NCBI GenBank assembly: GCA_016124525.1
Contig: WGNO01000020.1
Location: forward strand, 45,117-109,116
Origin: Nostoc sp. RI_552
GTDB lineage: Bacteria; Cyanobacteriota; Cyanobacteriia; Cyanobacteriales; Nostocaceae
Length of the DNA stretch: 64,000 bases
Direction of reading: 5' to 3'
In this document: one piece after another, positions 18,963 through 27,322 of the stretch
Layout: each line of letters opens with the position of its first letter
Position numbering within the stretch: position 1 is the first letter of the stretch
Notes under the pieces: model-generated
Told to the model about the DNA's origin: nothing
The model's database searches: none
The model's input: only the letters and a program-made list of their open reading frames with translations
Position numbers and translations under genes: made by a program

Positions 18963-18989
18963 CCCTGTTAACAGCAGGGCATTTTTTTT
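18963..18989 (+). terminator. Rho-independent terminator
   Basis: A CCCTG...CAGGG stem is followed by C, A and a run of eight T (18982-18989). It terminates the small membrane protein gene before sdhA. Confidence 0.85.
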
Positions 18990-19096
18990 CTCTGGGAAAA
19001 TATCTGAAAGCTTCTCACACCCTGGGTGAATTTATTTTTATCTTGGGATTTGCATCTTTAGAATAGAAGAAAAACTTATTGCAGACAGGGTTAATT

Positions 19097-20824
19097 ATGC
19101 TAGAACATGATGTTATTATCGTTGGGGGTGGGTTAGCAGGATGTCGCGCAGCTGTGGAAATTGCTCGCACTGACCCCAGTTTAAATGTTGCTGTGGTTGC
19201 TAAAACTCATCCCATACGTTCCCATTCAGTAGCAGCCCAAGGAGGGATGGCAGCTTCACTGAAAAATGTTGATTCAGAAGACAGTTGGGAATCACACGCT
19301 TTTGATACGGTCAAGGGGTCTGACTATTTAGCAGACCAAGATGCAGTGGCAATTCTCGCCCAAGAAGCTCCAAATGTGGTTATTGATTTGGAACACATGG
19401 GTGTTTTGTTCTCGCGTTTACCTGATGGTCGCATTGCTCAACGCGCTTTTGGCGGACATTCCCACAACCGCACTTGCTACGCTGCTGATAAAACTGGTCA
19501 TGCTATTTTACACGAATTGGTCAATAATTTGCGGCGTTATGGTGTGCACATTTATCAAGAATGGTATGTTATGCGCTTGATTTTTTCAGAAGGTCAGGTT
19601 AAGGGTGTGGTGATGTTTCACTTGTTAGATGGGCATATAGAGGTGTTACGTGCCAAGGCGGTAATGTTTGCCACTGGTGGCTATGGTCGGGTTTATAATA
19701 CAACATCCAATGATTATGCTTCCACAGGTGACGGTTTGGCAATGACTGCCATCGCTGGCTTACCTTTAGAAGATATGGAATTTGTGCAGTTTCACCCCAC
19801 GGGTTTGTATCCAGTAGGAGTGCTGATTTCGGAAGCTGTCCGGGGAGAAGGTGCGTATTTAATTAATAGTCAAGGCGATCGCTTTATGAAAAACTACGCA
19901 CCCAGTCGTATGGAACTAGCTCCTCGTGATATTACATCACGGGCGATCGCTTACGAAATTCGTGCTGGTCGTGGTATTCATCCCGACGGTAGTGCAGGGG
20001 GGCCTTTTGTGTATCTTGACTTGCGACACATGGGGAAAGAAAAAATTATGAGTCGTGTTCCCTTCTGTTGGGAAGAAGCCCATCGCTTAGTCGGTGTTGA
20101 CGCAGTAACTGAGCCTATACCCATTCGCCCCACAAATCACTATTGTATGGGTGGTATCCCAGTTAATACTGATGGTCAAGTTCGCAGCAGTGGTGATAAT
20201 TTAGTTGAAGGCTTTTTCGCTGCTGGTGAAACGGCTTGTGTATCTGTGCATGGTGCTAATCGTCTAGGTAGTAATTCTCTGCTTGAATGTATAGTGTATG
20301 GCAAACGTACAGGGGCAGCCATGGCCCAATATGTGCAGCATCGTAAGTTACCTACTGTGAATGAGTCCGCCTATGTCGAAGAAGCCCAGCAACAAATACA
20401 AGCCTTAATAGAACAATCAGGAAAATATCGCATTAACCAAGTTCGTCAAGCATTCCAAGATTGTATGACTGAATGCTGTAGTGTTTTCCGTACTGAAGAG
20501 TTAATGCGCCAAGGTTGGCAAACAATGGCAGAATTACAACAACAATATTCGCAAATTTATTTAGATGATAAAGGTAGCTGTTGGAATACAGAACTAGTAG
20601 AAGCCTTAGAATTGAGAAGTTTGATGGTAGTGGCACAGACAATTCTGGCCTCAGCTCTTAGTCGCAAAGAAAGTCGCGGCGCACACTTCCGGGAAGATTA
20701 TCCCCAGCGCGACGATGCTAATTTTCTACAACATACAATGGCTTATTATTCACCAGCAGGTATTGATATTCAATATCGTCCTGTAATGATTAATATGTTT
20801 GAACCAAAAGAGCGGAAGTATTAA
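19097..20824 (+). CDS. sdhA: Succinate dehydrogenase/fumarate reductase flavoprotein subunit
   Basis: The 575-residue protein begins with the FAD-binding motif HDVIIVGGGLAGCRAAVEIA. It has HSVAAQGGMAASL (covalent-flavin region), FGGHSHNRTCYAADKTGHAI, the catalytic QFHPTGLYPVG and the C-terminal capping-domain arginines. It oxidises succinate to fumarate in thylakoid/plasma-membrane respiration. The ATG at 19097 with GACAGGG upstream is preferred to the earlier in-frame codon. sdhB and membrane anchors are not adjacent, as is usual in cyanobacteria. Confidence 0.94.
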   Translation: MLEHDVIIVGGGLAGCRAAVEIARTDPSLNVAVVAKTHPIRSHSVAAQGGMAASLKNVDSEDSWESHAFDTVKGSDYLADQDAVAILAQEAPNVVIDLEHMGVLFSRLPDGRIAQRAFGGHSHNRTCYAADKTGHAILHELVNNLRRYGVHIYQEWYVMRLIFSEGQVKGVVMFHLLDGHIEVLRAKAVMFATGGYGRVYNTTSNDYASTGDGLAMTAIAGLPLEDMEFVQFHPTGLYPVGVLISEAVRGEGAYLINSQGDRFMKNYAPSRMELAPRDITSRAIAYEIRAGRGIHPDGSAGGPFVYLDLRHMGKEKIMSRVPFCWEEAHRLVGVDAVTEPIPIRPTNHYCMGGIPVNTDGQVRSSGDNLVEGFFAAGETACVSVHGANRLGSNSLLECIVYGKRTGAAMAQYVQHRKLPTVNESAYVEEAQQQIQALIEQSGKYRINQVRQAFQDCMTECCSVFRTEELMRQGWQTMAELQQQYSQIYLDDKGSCWNTELVEALELRSLMVVAQTILASALSRKESRGAHFREDYPQRDDANFLQHTMAYYSPAGIDIQYRPVMINMFEPKERKY

Positions 20825-21001
20825 GTTTTATTAGCAATTTTTCTACGTGCAATTATGTATCTAAAAAAAAACTAGCATCCCATCCCCTAACAAAATTGTG
20901 TATCTGTAGTAAGGAAGTAAGGATAGAAAATATTCTCAATAAATTTATGCAAACTATGTAGCAATTATATGTAGTTTAACAATAGTTAGATGATTAGACT
21001 T

Positions 21002-21036
21002 CCGACATCTTCAAGATGTCGGTAATCTTTATTTTG
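21002..21036 (+). terminator. Terminator after sdhA
   Basis: A perfect CCGACATCTT/AAGATGTCGG stem with a one-base loop is followed by TAATCTTTATTTT, 178 bases after the sdhA stop. Confidence 0.7.
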
Positions 21037-21234
21037 CTAACTTTGACTATTAAAATAAATAAATAAAATATACATAGTTCTTTACTTCGTAATTCAGCTT
21101 TATATGCCAATATTTTCTATATATCAATTCAATCTCCCAAGTTTGAAGTGTTATAATATCCTCTTTACATCTGTCCCTTGTCACAGTTAGGTTGGAGTAT
21201 TTACCGTTCACTTTTCTGTCAACACCAAAAAGTT

Positions 21235-21735
21235 ATGAGAATGACAACTGCTCGGTTAGCCTTAACATCAATTTTTGGGGCAGCACTCGCTTGTTCAAGT
21301 ATAATGGCAGGAACTCCTGTGCGCGCCCAAAGTAACTGTCCCAAAGTTACTAGACCGGAGATTGCGGCACTTTTCGACCGATGGAATAATTCTTTACAAA
21401 CAGGTGATCCAAATAAAGTTACGCTTAATTATGCTGGAAATGCTGTTTTATTGCCGACAGTTTCTAACAAAGTGCGGCGAAATCACGAAGAGATTCAAGA
21501 CTACTTTGTGAAATTCTTGCAAATGAAACCGGTGGGCAAAATTAATTACCGGAATATTCGCCTTTATTGCGGTGTCGCCATTGATTCAGGGATATATACA
21601 TTTAGAGTGATAAACAATGGTCAGACTCAGGAAGTTCCGGCAAGATATACCTTTGTCTATAACAAATTGGGTGATAAATGGCTAATTACAGAACATCACT
21701 CTTCAGGGATGCCAGAAACAACTACTACCAAATGA
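21235..21735 (+). CDS. Secreted SgcJ/EcaC-type (DUF4440) NTF2-fold protein
   Basis: From the ATG at 21235 the protein is about 166 residues. It has a signal peptide (MRMTTARLALTS... cut after ARAQ-like VRAQS) and one NTF2/SnoaL-like domain: ALFDRWNNSLQTGDPNKVTLNY, VRRNHEEIQDYFVKFL, ARYTFVYNKLGDKWLITEHH. This fits the DUF4440/CaMKII-association family. The mature protein has two cysteines (SNCPK and LYCGV) that could form a disulfide in the periplasm. Function unknown. Its TGA stop sits exactly at the junction with the tnpB remnant that follows. Confidence 0.85.
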   Translation: MRMTTARLALTSIFGAALACSSIMAGTPVRAQSNCPKVTRPEIAALFDRWNNSLQTGDPNKVTLNYAGNAVLLPTVSNKVRRNHEEIQDYFVKFLQMKPVGKINYRNIRLYCGVAIDSGIYTFRVINNGQTQEVPARYTFVYNKLGDKWLITEHHSSGMPETTTTK

Positions 21736-21837
21736 CTTGTTTAAGAGGTTAAATCAGTCATATCATAAAGTTTGCGTACCATGGCTTCAGCCTGGGTAGC
21801 AACATCAGTTTAGAATGCCCTGTGATTCCATCCAGGG
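21736..21837 (+). mobile_element. tnpB 3' remnant with element right end (second copy of 102-bp repeat)
   Basis: The plus strand encodes LFKRLNQSYHKVCVPWLQPG followed by a stop, the typical C-terminal tail of IS891/IS1341-type TnpB. About 30 bases of right-end sequence ending CCATCCAGGG follow. The same 102 bases occur in opposite orientation at 12931-13032, where they end the tnpB pseudogene. Nothing upstream of these last codons remains. Confidence 0.75.
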
Positions 21838-21956
21838 TAAAAGTCAACTGGAAACAAAACATAATTTTAATTACTCCGCAGCCCACAAGTTTTTTGCCAG
21901 CAATAACAAATATTGCTTGACTCATACTAGGGGTAGATATACAATTACAGTCAAAC

Positions 21957-22083
21957 TGAAGGGGAGTAGCTGCTGGCAGTAAGTTGTCATTGACAAGCCA
22001 GTATATTTGAATCAACACACTGGCGATGAGCCTGGTTCAGATGACAAATAAATATTTTCAAGTATTTGGAAGCGAGACCTTCA
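21957..22083 (+). promoter_or_regulatory. yybP-ykoY manganese riboswitch aptamer
   Basis: The two invariant loop sequences of this class are present at the right spacing: GGGGAGTAGC (21961-21970) and AGCGAGACCTT (22071-22081). Helix P1 closes perfectly with TGAAGG (21957-21962) against CCTTCA (22078-22083). Between them lie pairing segments such as GCCAGT/ACTGGC. It precedes a GDT1-type manganese exporter gene, a known target of this riboswitch class, which senses Mn2+. Confidence 0.9.
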
Positions 22084-22130
22084 CTAAGTTTACACAAAAC
22101 AAATGTGTGAGCTTTAGTGAAGTGTTTTTA
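22079..22130 (+). terminator. Riboswitch expression platform: intrinsic terminator
   Basis: CTTCACTAA (22079-22087) pairs with TTAGTGAAG (22114-22122), with an inner ACACA/TGTGT stem, followed by TGTTTTTA. The 5' arm shares bases 22079-22083 with the 3' strand of aptamer helix P1, so only one can form. Ligand-bound P1 would prevent termination, giving an ON switch with Mn2+. Confidence 0.85.
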
Positions 22131-22180
22131 CTCTCATTGAAGCTCCACACAAGTAAAAAATACTTAAGGAGTTAGAGAGA

Positions 22181-22798
22181 GTGTTAACAGCATTTACCGC
22201 GGGTTTGTTACTAATTACAATTTCCGAGTTAGGGGATAAGACTTTTTTTATAGCTGTAATTTTAGCGATGAAGCACTCGCGACAGCTAGTATTTATTGGG
22301 GTATCAGCGGCATTAGCTGCCATGACAATTCTATCAGTAATATTCGGCAAAATTGTATCTTTCTTGCCACAAAATTATCTAAATTATGCGGAAATATTTT
22401 TGTTCCTAGCTTTTGGGATCAAACTTTTGTATGAGGCGAGTAAAATGTCAGCCTTTACCAGTGATGCAGAAGTTGTAGATGAGGCTAAAGAGGTAGTAGA
22501 AAAAGCGGACTTACAAAGAAAGTCAAAAACACCATTAGCAATTTTTATAGAAGCTTTCACACTCACATTGGTGGCAGAATGGGGCGATCGCACACAAATT
22601 GCCACTATTGCCTTAGCTGCAAGCTATAACCCCATGGGAGTCGCTACGGGTGCAGTGTTAGGACACATTATTTGTACAGCGATGGCTGTGGTCAGTGGGC
22701 GAATGATTGCGGGACGCATTTCTGAACGTCAACTCACTTTTGCGGGGGGATGTTTATTCCTGATCTTTGGTGTGGTTGCTGCTGTGGAAGGAATCTGA
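22181..22798 (+). CDS. TMEM165/GDT1 (UPF0016) family manganese exporter
   Basis: The 205-residue membrane protein holds both copies of the family signature: ELGDKTFFIAVILAM near residue 12 and EWGDRTQIATIALAAS near residue 130. They lie in two inverted three-helix repeats joined by a charged loop (DAEVVDEAKEVVEKADL). Members export Mn2+ (and Ca2+) from the cytoplasm, and in cyanobacteria the family protects photosynthesis from excess manganese. Start GTG with AAGGAG nine bases upstream. The manganese riboswitch just before it strongly supports the role. Confidence 0.92.
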   Translation: MLTAFTAGLLLITISELGDKTFFIAVILAMKHSRQLVFIGVSAALAAMTILSVIFGKIVSFLPQNYLNYAEIFLFLAFGIKLLYEASKMSAFTSDAEVVDEAKEVVEKADLQRKSKTPLAIFIEAFTLTLVAEWGDRTQIATIALAASYNPMGVATGAVLGHIICTAMAVVSGRMIAGRISERQLTFAGGCLFLIFGVVAAVEGI

Positions 22799-22801
22799 TG
22801 A

Positions 22802-23022
22802 TTAAGTCTCCCCAGTTTAGAAAACCGGGGATTTCTGAAGAGTCCATAAACGAACTTTGTTAGGCTGACTTAAACAGCCCCTACTGATTCCGCCAAGATC
22901 AATTCCTAGCATCACCGCCACCTTTTTCAAAAGGTTAGCAGCGCCATTACAGTGTGCATTAATCTTGAAACCATCAGAAGTTTTATACACTCCGCCACTA
23001 ACTCGTTTTCCCCTTCTTCGAG
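22802..23022 (-). mobile_element. IS200/IS605-type tnpB 3' remnant, copy B
   Basis: From the hairpin CCCCAGTTTAGAAAACCGGGG (22810-22830) leftward on the minus strand, an unbroken frame encodes RRGKRVSGGVYKTSDGFKIN, then AHCNGAANLLKKVAVMLGID, and ends WTLQKSPVF with stop (22817-23022). This is the TnpB C-terminus. The RuvC-III position normally Asp (INADxNGA) reads His here. The other element end is absent; homology stops a few bases before the TPR gene stop. Confidence 0.82.
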
Positions 23023-23028
23023 ATATAT

Positions 23029-23895
23029 TTATTGTTGAGAATCTGAAGGGGTTGCTGGGGATTCACCAGGGGTAGAAGTTGGTGACGCAGCGGCGTTGTT
23101 AATTTCGTCTTTGTACTGAGCAGGTGCTAAAGCCACAGCGCTATCAAATAAAGGTTTAGCTTGTTCCAGTTTGCCCTGTTCTCTCAAAAGCAATGCTTTT
23201 GCTAAAACGGGACGAAAATCTTGAGGGTCTTTCTTAATTGCTTGATCATAGACAAAGGTGGCTTGAGGATAGCGTTTCTGGGAAGCGTGAACAGTACCTA
23301 ATAGTACTTGTATAGCTACCGTATCCACACTTCCCGGCTCACTTTTGGTTTCTTGATCTGCATTAGATAAGGTATTTTCCAGTAAAGCAACGGCTGCTTC
23401 AGGACGTTGCTGTTGCAACAACAGAGCTACCATCCCGCGCAAGGCCTTTAAATCACCAGGTTTGGTAGTAAGAATTGAGCGATAGGCTTGAGCCGCTCCT
23501 TCTTGATCGCCTATTTGCTGTTTTGCTTGGGCTAATAGCACTCCATATTCCGAGCTTTCTGGATTGAGTTGAGCGAGTTTTTCTAAAGGTTGTATTACCC
23601 CTTGAATATCACCTTGTTTTAAACTGAGAAGTTGTAGCCTGGCTTCTAATAAGCCATTGAGGGCAGTTTGATTTTCTGGTTCCCGTTGCAAAACCAGTTC
23701 ATAACCTCGTGCTTGGTCTTGCAACTTTGATAATTGGTCAGAAGAAGGTACGCTGCTGGTGCTAGCAGTATTTTGGTTTGAGGGCGAGGGATTATTGATT
23801 GCGCTAATAATCGGAATTACCGAAACCCCTATAAAGGCACTAACTGCCAGCGCTAAAATGATCCTAAGTATCCAACGATTGCGCGGTTGAGACAC
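23029..23895 (-). CDS. Membrane-anchored TPR protein
   Basis: The 288-residue protein has one N-terminal transmembrane helix (ILRIILALAVSAFIGVSVIP, residues 9-28), a Ser/Asn-rich linker, and about five tetratricopeptide repeats from residue 60. Examples are LQDQARGYELVLQREPENQT and AAQAYRSILTTKPGDLKALR. A Pro/Ser-rich tail ends the protein. Such proteins scaffold complexes in the periplasm or at the thylakoid membrane; the partner is unknown. Its stop codon lies immediately next to mobile-element copy B. Confidence 0.85.
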   Translation of the reverse strand: MSQPRNRWILRIILALAVSAFIGVSVIPIISAINNPSPSNQNTASTSSVPSSDQLSKLQDQARGYELVLQREPENQTALNGLLEARLQLLSLKQGDIQGVIQPLEKLAQLNPESSEYGVLLAQAKQQIGDQEGAAQAYRSILTTKPGDLKALRGMVALLLQQQRPEAAVALLENTLSNADQETKSEPGSVDTVAIQVLLGTVHASQKRYPQATFVYDQAIKKDPQDFRPVLAKALLLREQGKLEQAKPLFDSAVALAPAQYKDEINNAAASPTSTPGESPATPSDSQQ

Positions 23896-24282
23896 AGTTT
23901 TGTTTTACTCCAGAATTCAAACGACATGATCATTGACATAAATTGGAAAGGGAAAAATTTCCAAAACCTTGCGGAATACCGTCAATAGCCTGTGAATTTT
24001 ATAACAATTAACTATTCACATTGCCAAAATAAGTGATGACTTTAGGAGGAGTCGTCAGAATTGTACTTATGATATGCTTCCGAAACTAGTGTAAAGGCTC
24101 TAAGTTACATTAGTTTATTAATGGAAATGTAGGGTCTTTACTATTGTATTGGAGTCTGTGGTGTAGGTTTGTGAAGAGCTAACATCGTTCTATCAACCGC
24201 ACAAACGCTTTACAAACGCTTTATTTTTGATTGCTTTCGTAAAATCCCATAATGGGATGTGTCTCCGCCGCAAGGAGTTTTT

Positions 24283-25287
24283 ATGAATTCCGACCTGATG
24301 CCTTCGTCCGAATCTTCCAATTCTTCTGCTCACTATCAGTCTCAAAACCATAAAGAAGCAGCTGCTAATGTTCATGCAGTAGCAGTGCAGTCTTCTCAGG
24401 GGGAAAAGTCCTCCGTTAACTCTAGGGAAAACAACTCGAATGGAAATTTAAGTCATCGCCTTCAACCGATTCCGCCTCCCAGCGAACCAATGCAGTACAG
24501 GGCTATCGGGTTAGTCCGGGGTCGCTACATTGCCAGCGATGAACAGTTTACTCAAGGTACATTGGTAACGAAGGATGGTGTGGATCTCAATGCCGTCCTC
24601 CTCGGCCGAATTATGAGCTTAGTCAAGAATCACCTGGATTTAGAACAAGATCATTTGTGGGTAGTTTATCCACGCACACGGCAAGAAAACGACGCTTTAC
24701 ACCTACAAATTGTTGGGGTTTGGGAGCCAGAAAATTTGGCTAAACCTCCCAGAGACGAGAACGAACAAAATTCGGAATCGCAAAAGTTACGGACAACCAA
24801 TACTCATGTACCGGAGAACGAAGAAGAATCTACAAGTGAACTAATATCTTCTTCGGAACTTCCTGATGGTAGTTTTTCCATTCGGGGCGAAGTAGTTTAC
24901 CAGTCTTTTGATGCTCAGAGTTTAGTGGTCAAAATCAAGCAATCTCCTCGTAAATCTACTGATAAAGCCAAATATTTTAAGTTGAAACTCCGGGGGGTAC
25001 TGACTACTAAAGCGGTGGGCAAGTTCTGGGATTTTCAAGCCAGGCGGGAAGCTGACGCATTAGTAGTAGAAAAAGCTGAAGCGATCGCGGAGTTGCCCAA
25101 AAAACGCAAACCACAGTTCAAAGGCAGCCCTCGTGGTGGTGGCAAGAAACCATTTCCCCGTAAACGTATTGGGGAAACCCCGAAACCAATTAAGAAGCTA
25201 ATGGCTGAACCATCCGCAGTATCGAAACCTATACCAAAAGCCCCTCTGCCTAAGCCCATTAAACGGTCAAAACCAACCCAGTTATAA
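24283..25287 (+). CDS. Conserved cyanobacterial protein with basic C-terminus, unknown function
   Basis: I do not recognise a characterised family. AAGGAG precedes the ATG at 24283, giving 334 residues. A Ser/Asn/Gln-rich N-terminus (1-65) leads to a compact domain with AIGLVRGRYIASDEQFTQG and HLWVVYPRTRQENDALHLQI. An acidic linker follows, then a second beta-rich segment (RGEVVYQSFDAQSLVVKIKQ; KLRGVLTTKAVGKFWDFQAR). The tail is strongly basic and Pro-rich (KKRKPQFKGSPRGGGKKPFP). The two beta domains and tail would suit nucleic-acid binding, but that is inference. Confidence 0.75.
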   Translation: MNSDLMPSSESSNSSAHYQSQNHKEAAANVHAVAVQSSQGEKSSVNSRENNSNGNLSHRLQPIPPPSEPMQYRAIGLVRGRYIASDEQFTQGTLVTKDGVDLNAVLLGRIMSLVKNHLDLEQDHLWVVYPRTRQENDALHLQIVGVWEPENLAKPPRDENEQNSESQKLRTTNTHVPENEEESTSELISSSELPDGSFSIRGEVVYQSFDAQSLVVKIKQSPRKSTDKAKYFKLKLRGVLTTKAVGKFWDFQARREADALVVEKAEAIAELPKKRKPQFKGSPRGGGKKPFPRKRIGETPKPIKKLMAEPSAVSKPIPKAPLPKPIKRSKPTQL

Positions 25288-25343
25288 TAAAGATTAGGGG
25301 GGAGAAAGCGGGGGAAGAAGCTTCTCAACCGTCATCCCCGTTC

Positions 25344-26513
25344 TTAAAAGTCCTGCCAGCGATCTTGGGGTAAAAATGATCGTTCCATTGGAATTGGGGC
25401 GACCGGTTCTGTGAGGGTAAAAGTACCTGCGGAAATCAGTTGTTTTAATTCTGTGGCAATTTGCCGAGAAAAAAACATACTGGCTAAGGGCGCAACCCTC
25501 ACAGTTTTGCCGTCAATGGTGATCCGCCCAGACTTGAGTTGGGCGTAACTCACCAAACCAAAGGTGGGACGGACACGCCTAGGAATAGAAAAATCTACGA
25601 TGGGCGCTACCAAGTCTTTATCTTGGATTGCACAATATTTAACTACTTCTTCGTTTAATACTGGCAGTGGTACACCCACACCCAACATTAACGACGGGCC
25701 ATAGCTTTTAAAGTAACAGCCTCGCACCCAATGGGCATCCATTTGCTTGGCATCGCCGATTAAAGCTAAAGTAGCAGCCGGGCCAATAGGTGTACCATTG
25801 GGCAAACGCTTTTGTAAGGGGAAGTGTTGAGTTCCTTCCCAAGCAACATAGCCAACACCCCCACCTAAAAAAATGCGTGTGCCAATACCAATTAGTTTTA
25901 AATCCGGATCATTCAGTAGGGGGGAAATGGCTCCAGGATTAGAATAAACGGCATTTCCCAAACCTGGTTGTAAAGGGCCAAGATAAGTAAACAGGGGGCG
26001 ATCGCCTCCGTTAACGCCGACAATGAAGTTTTGGTAAAGATTACGGGGATTAAATAAATAAAACTGATTGATGGTGTCACGGGTAATAGTGGTTTCAAAG
26101 GTTGCCCGTGGATAACAATCTGTTACTTGTCCTTGTGCTTTAACCTGTACAGATTTACCAGCAATCAAATTTTCAATTACATGACCACCACCATGTTCTC
26201 GGACTTCTTCACCATCCATTACATCTACAGGACAACTAGCACCTAAGTATAAATCCACTGCCCCAAATCCTGGGTAGGCTGGTACGCCATCTATCCAACA
26301 GCGGCGAATTTTAATTGGTGGGTCAGTTTGTCCGAGGTTAATAATGGCACCACTAGATTCCATTGGCTCAAATGTACCGGTGGTAATGACATCAATTTCT
26401 TTTGCTGCTTGACTGATACTAACTTCGGCGACTCGTGCTTTTAGTTCTTCTACAGTCAATACTACTGCACGTTGGCGGCGGATTTTTTCGTTAATTTCGG
26501 CAATTGTTCGCAT
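25344..26513 (-). CDS. Homocysteine biosynthesis protein (DUF39/HcyBio family)
   Basis: The 389-residue protein matches the DUF39 family, whose archaeal members take part in making homocysteine from aspartate semialdehyde and a sulfur donor. Visible family segments are TGTFEPMESSGAIINLGQTD, WIDGVPAYPGFGAVDLYLGA, EHGGGHVIENLIAGK, IFLGGGVGYVAWEGTQH, GDAKQMDAHWVRGCYFKSYG and VPLPVLNE. The single conserved Cys in WVRGCYF is a candidate persulfide carrier. The usual ferredoxin/NIL partner domain is not fused. Function in cyanobacteria is inferred from the family. Confidence 0.85.
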   Translation of the reverse strand: MRTIAEINEKIRRQRAVVLTVEELKARVAEVSISQAAKEIDVITTGTFEPMESSGAIINLGQTDPPIKIRRCWIDGVPAYPGFGAVDLYLGASCPVDVMDGEEVREHGGGHVIENLIAGKSVQVKAQGQVTDCYPRATFETTITRDTINQFYLFNPRNLYQNFIVGVNGGDRPLFTYLGPLQPGLGNAVYSNPGAISPLLNDPDLKLIGIGTRIFLGGGVGYVAWEGTQHFPLQKRLPNGTPIGPAATLALIGDAKQMDAHWVRGCYFKSYGPSLMLGVGVPLPVLNEEVVKYCAIQDKDLVAPIVDFSIPRRVRPTFGLVSYAQLKSGRITIDGKTVRVAPLASMFFSRQIATELKQLISAGTFTLTEPVAPIPMERSFLPQDRWQDF

Positions 26514-26659
26514 TTATATATAGTTACTATTTACACAAGAGTCACAACAATAATTTCTTGTAGGTTGTGTCAGAGAGCAAATATAAATTAGGCTTTAAAA
26601 GGTTATGCAGTGTGACACAGCCCACTGGTGTGCTAGTTTTGAGCGAACTTAGAGTTGAA

Positions 26660-26792
26660 CGAGGGCTTGCTGAAAAAGTCATTGAGTAGTGGTCAGGAAC
26701 AGGAAACTAGAAACAGGCAACATTTTCCCCTGATTGGTACCAATTTTTTATTCCAAAAGATTGGCAATACAAGGTTTTTCAGCCCCATTTCC
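26660..26792. mobile_element. Short IS-end-like fragment (possible MITE)
   Basis: GGGCTTGCTGAAAAA near the left edge and TTTTTCAGCCCCA near the right edge form imperfect inverted repeats, resembling the CTGAAAAA-type terminal repeats of several cyanobacterial insertion sequences. About 130 non-coding bases lie between. No transposase sequence is seen. Confidence 0.35.
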
Positions 26793-26874
26793 CCATGGCC
26801 TTCCACAATCCTTGGGCAAAAGGTCCTAAAAATATGATTAAACAAAATTTTCACGCTTATTCAGCATCCCAGCA

Positions 26875-27229
26875 TTAGGAATGAGCAAAAAAACCTTGAA
26901 TTAGTTCAGAGTTTGCATATTTTTTCTTAAAAAAATCACGGATATCATGAGAGAATATGTTTTCATCCAATTTTCCAATAGCCCGGCCTTTACAGAAAAA
27001 AATCAGGGTGGGTGGTTCAGTCGATATACCCAAATTTTCCATCAGTTCAGGACTTTCGTCCATGTCACACTGTCCGAAGCGGAGAAACTTGTTTGTTCTT
27101 TCGATTTCCGCCAGTATAGGAAGATTTTGCTTGCACAGTCCAGACAAAGTAGTATGAAGAAGTACTACAATTGGTGTATCAGTCTTCCCAATCTATAGTT
27201 TCAAAATTGTCGCTATTGATTTGGATCAT
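26875..27229 (-). pseudogene. Frameshifted thioredoxin-fold protein without CxxC
   Basis: A GGAGG site precedes the ATG at 27229, which encodes MIQINSDNFETIDWED and then runs into a stop. After a frame change the sequence continues TPIVVLLHTTLSGLCKQNLP, CDMDESPELMENLGISTEPP and TLIFFCKGRAIGKLDE. This is a thioredoxin fold with the expected cis-Pro region (TEPPTLIFF). The active-site position reads SGLCK, so the first Cys of CxxC is lost. A single frameshift near the GACTGATACACC stretch (about 27186-27190) splits the gene. It is either a pseudogene or a sequencing error in a redox-inactive member. Confidence 0.65.
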
Positions 27230-27322
27230 CAGTTTCCTCCGTATGATTAAACGAAAATATTCTCATGGTAACAATACCATTAATGATGGATAAATATTAC
27301 TCCCCTTGGGGACTGAGTTGGG

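Noticed and set aside
18833..19066. 77-codon frame overlapping the small membrane protein gene and its terminator
   Set aside because: It reads through a Rho-independent terminator and overlaps a better gene; no family resemblance.
24259..24282. Earlier in-frame start for the basic conserved protein
   Set aside because: The ATG at 24283 has AAGGAG at the right distance; the earlier start would put the Shine-Dalgarno inside the coding sequence.
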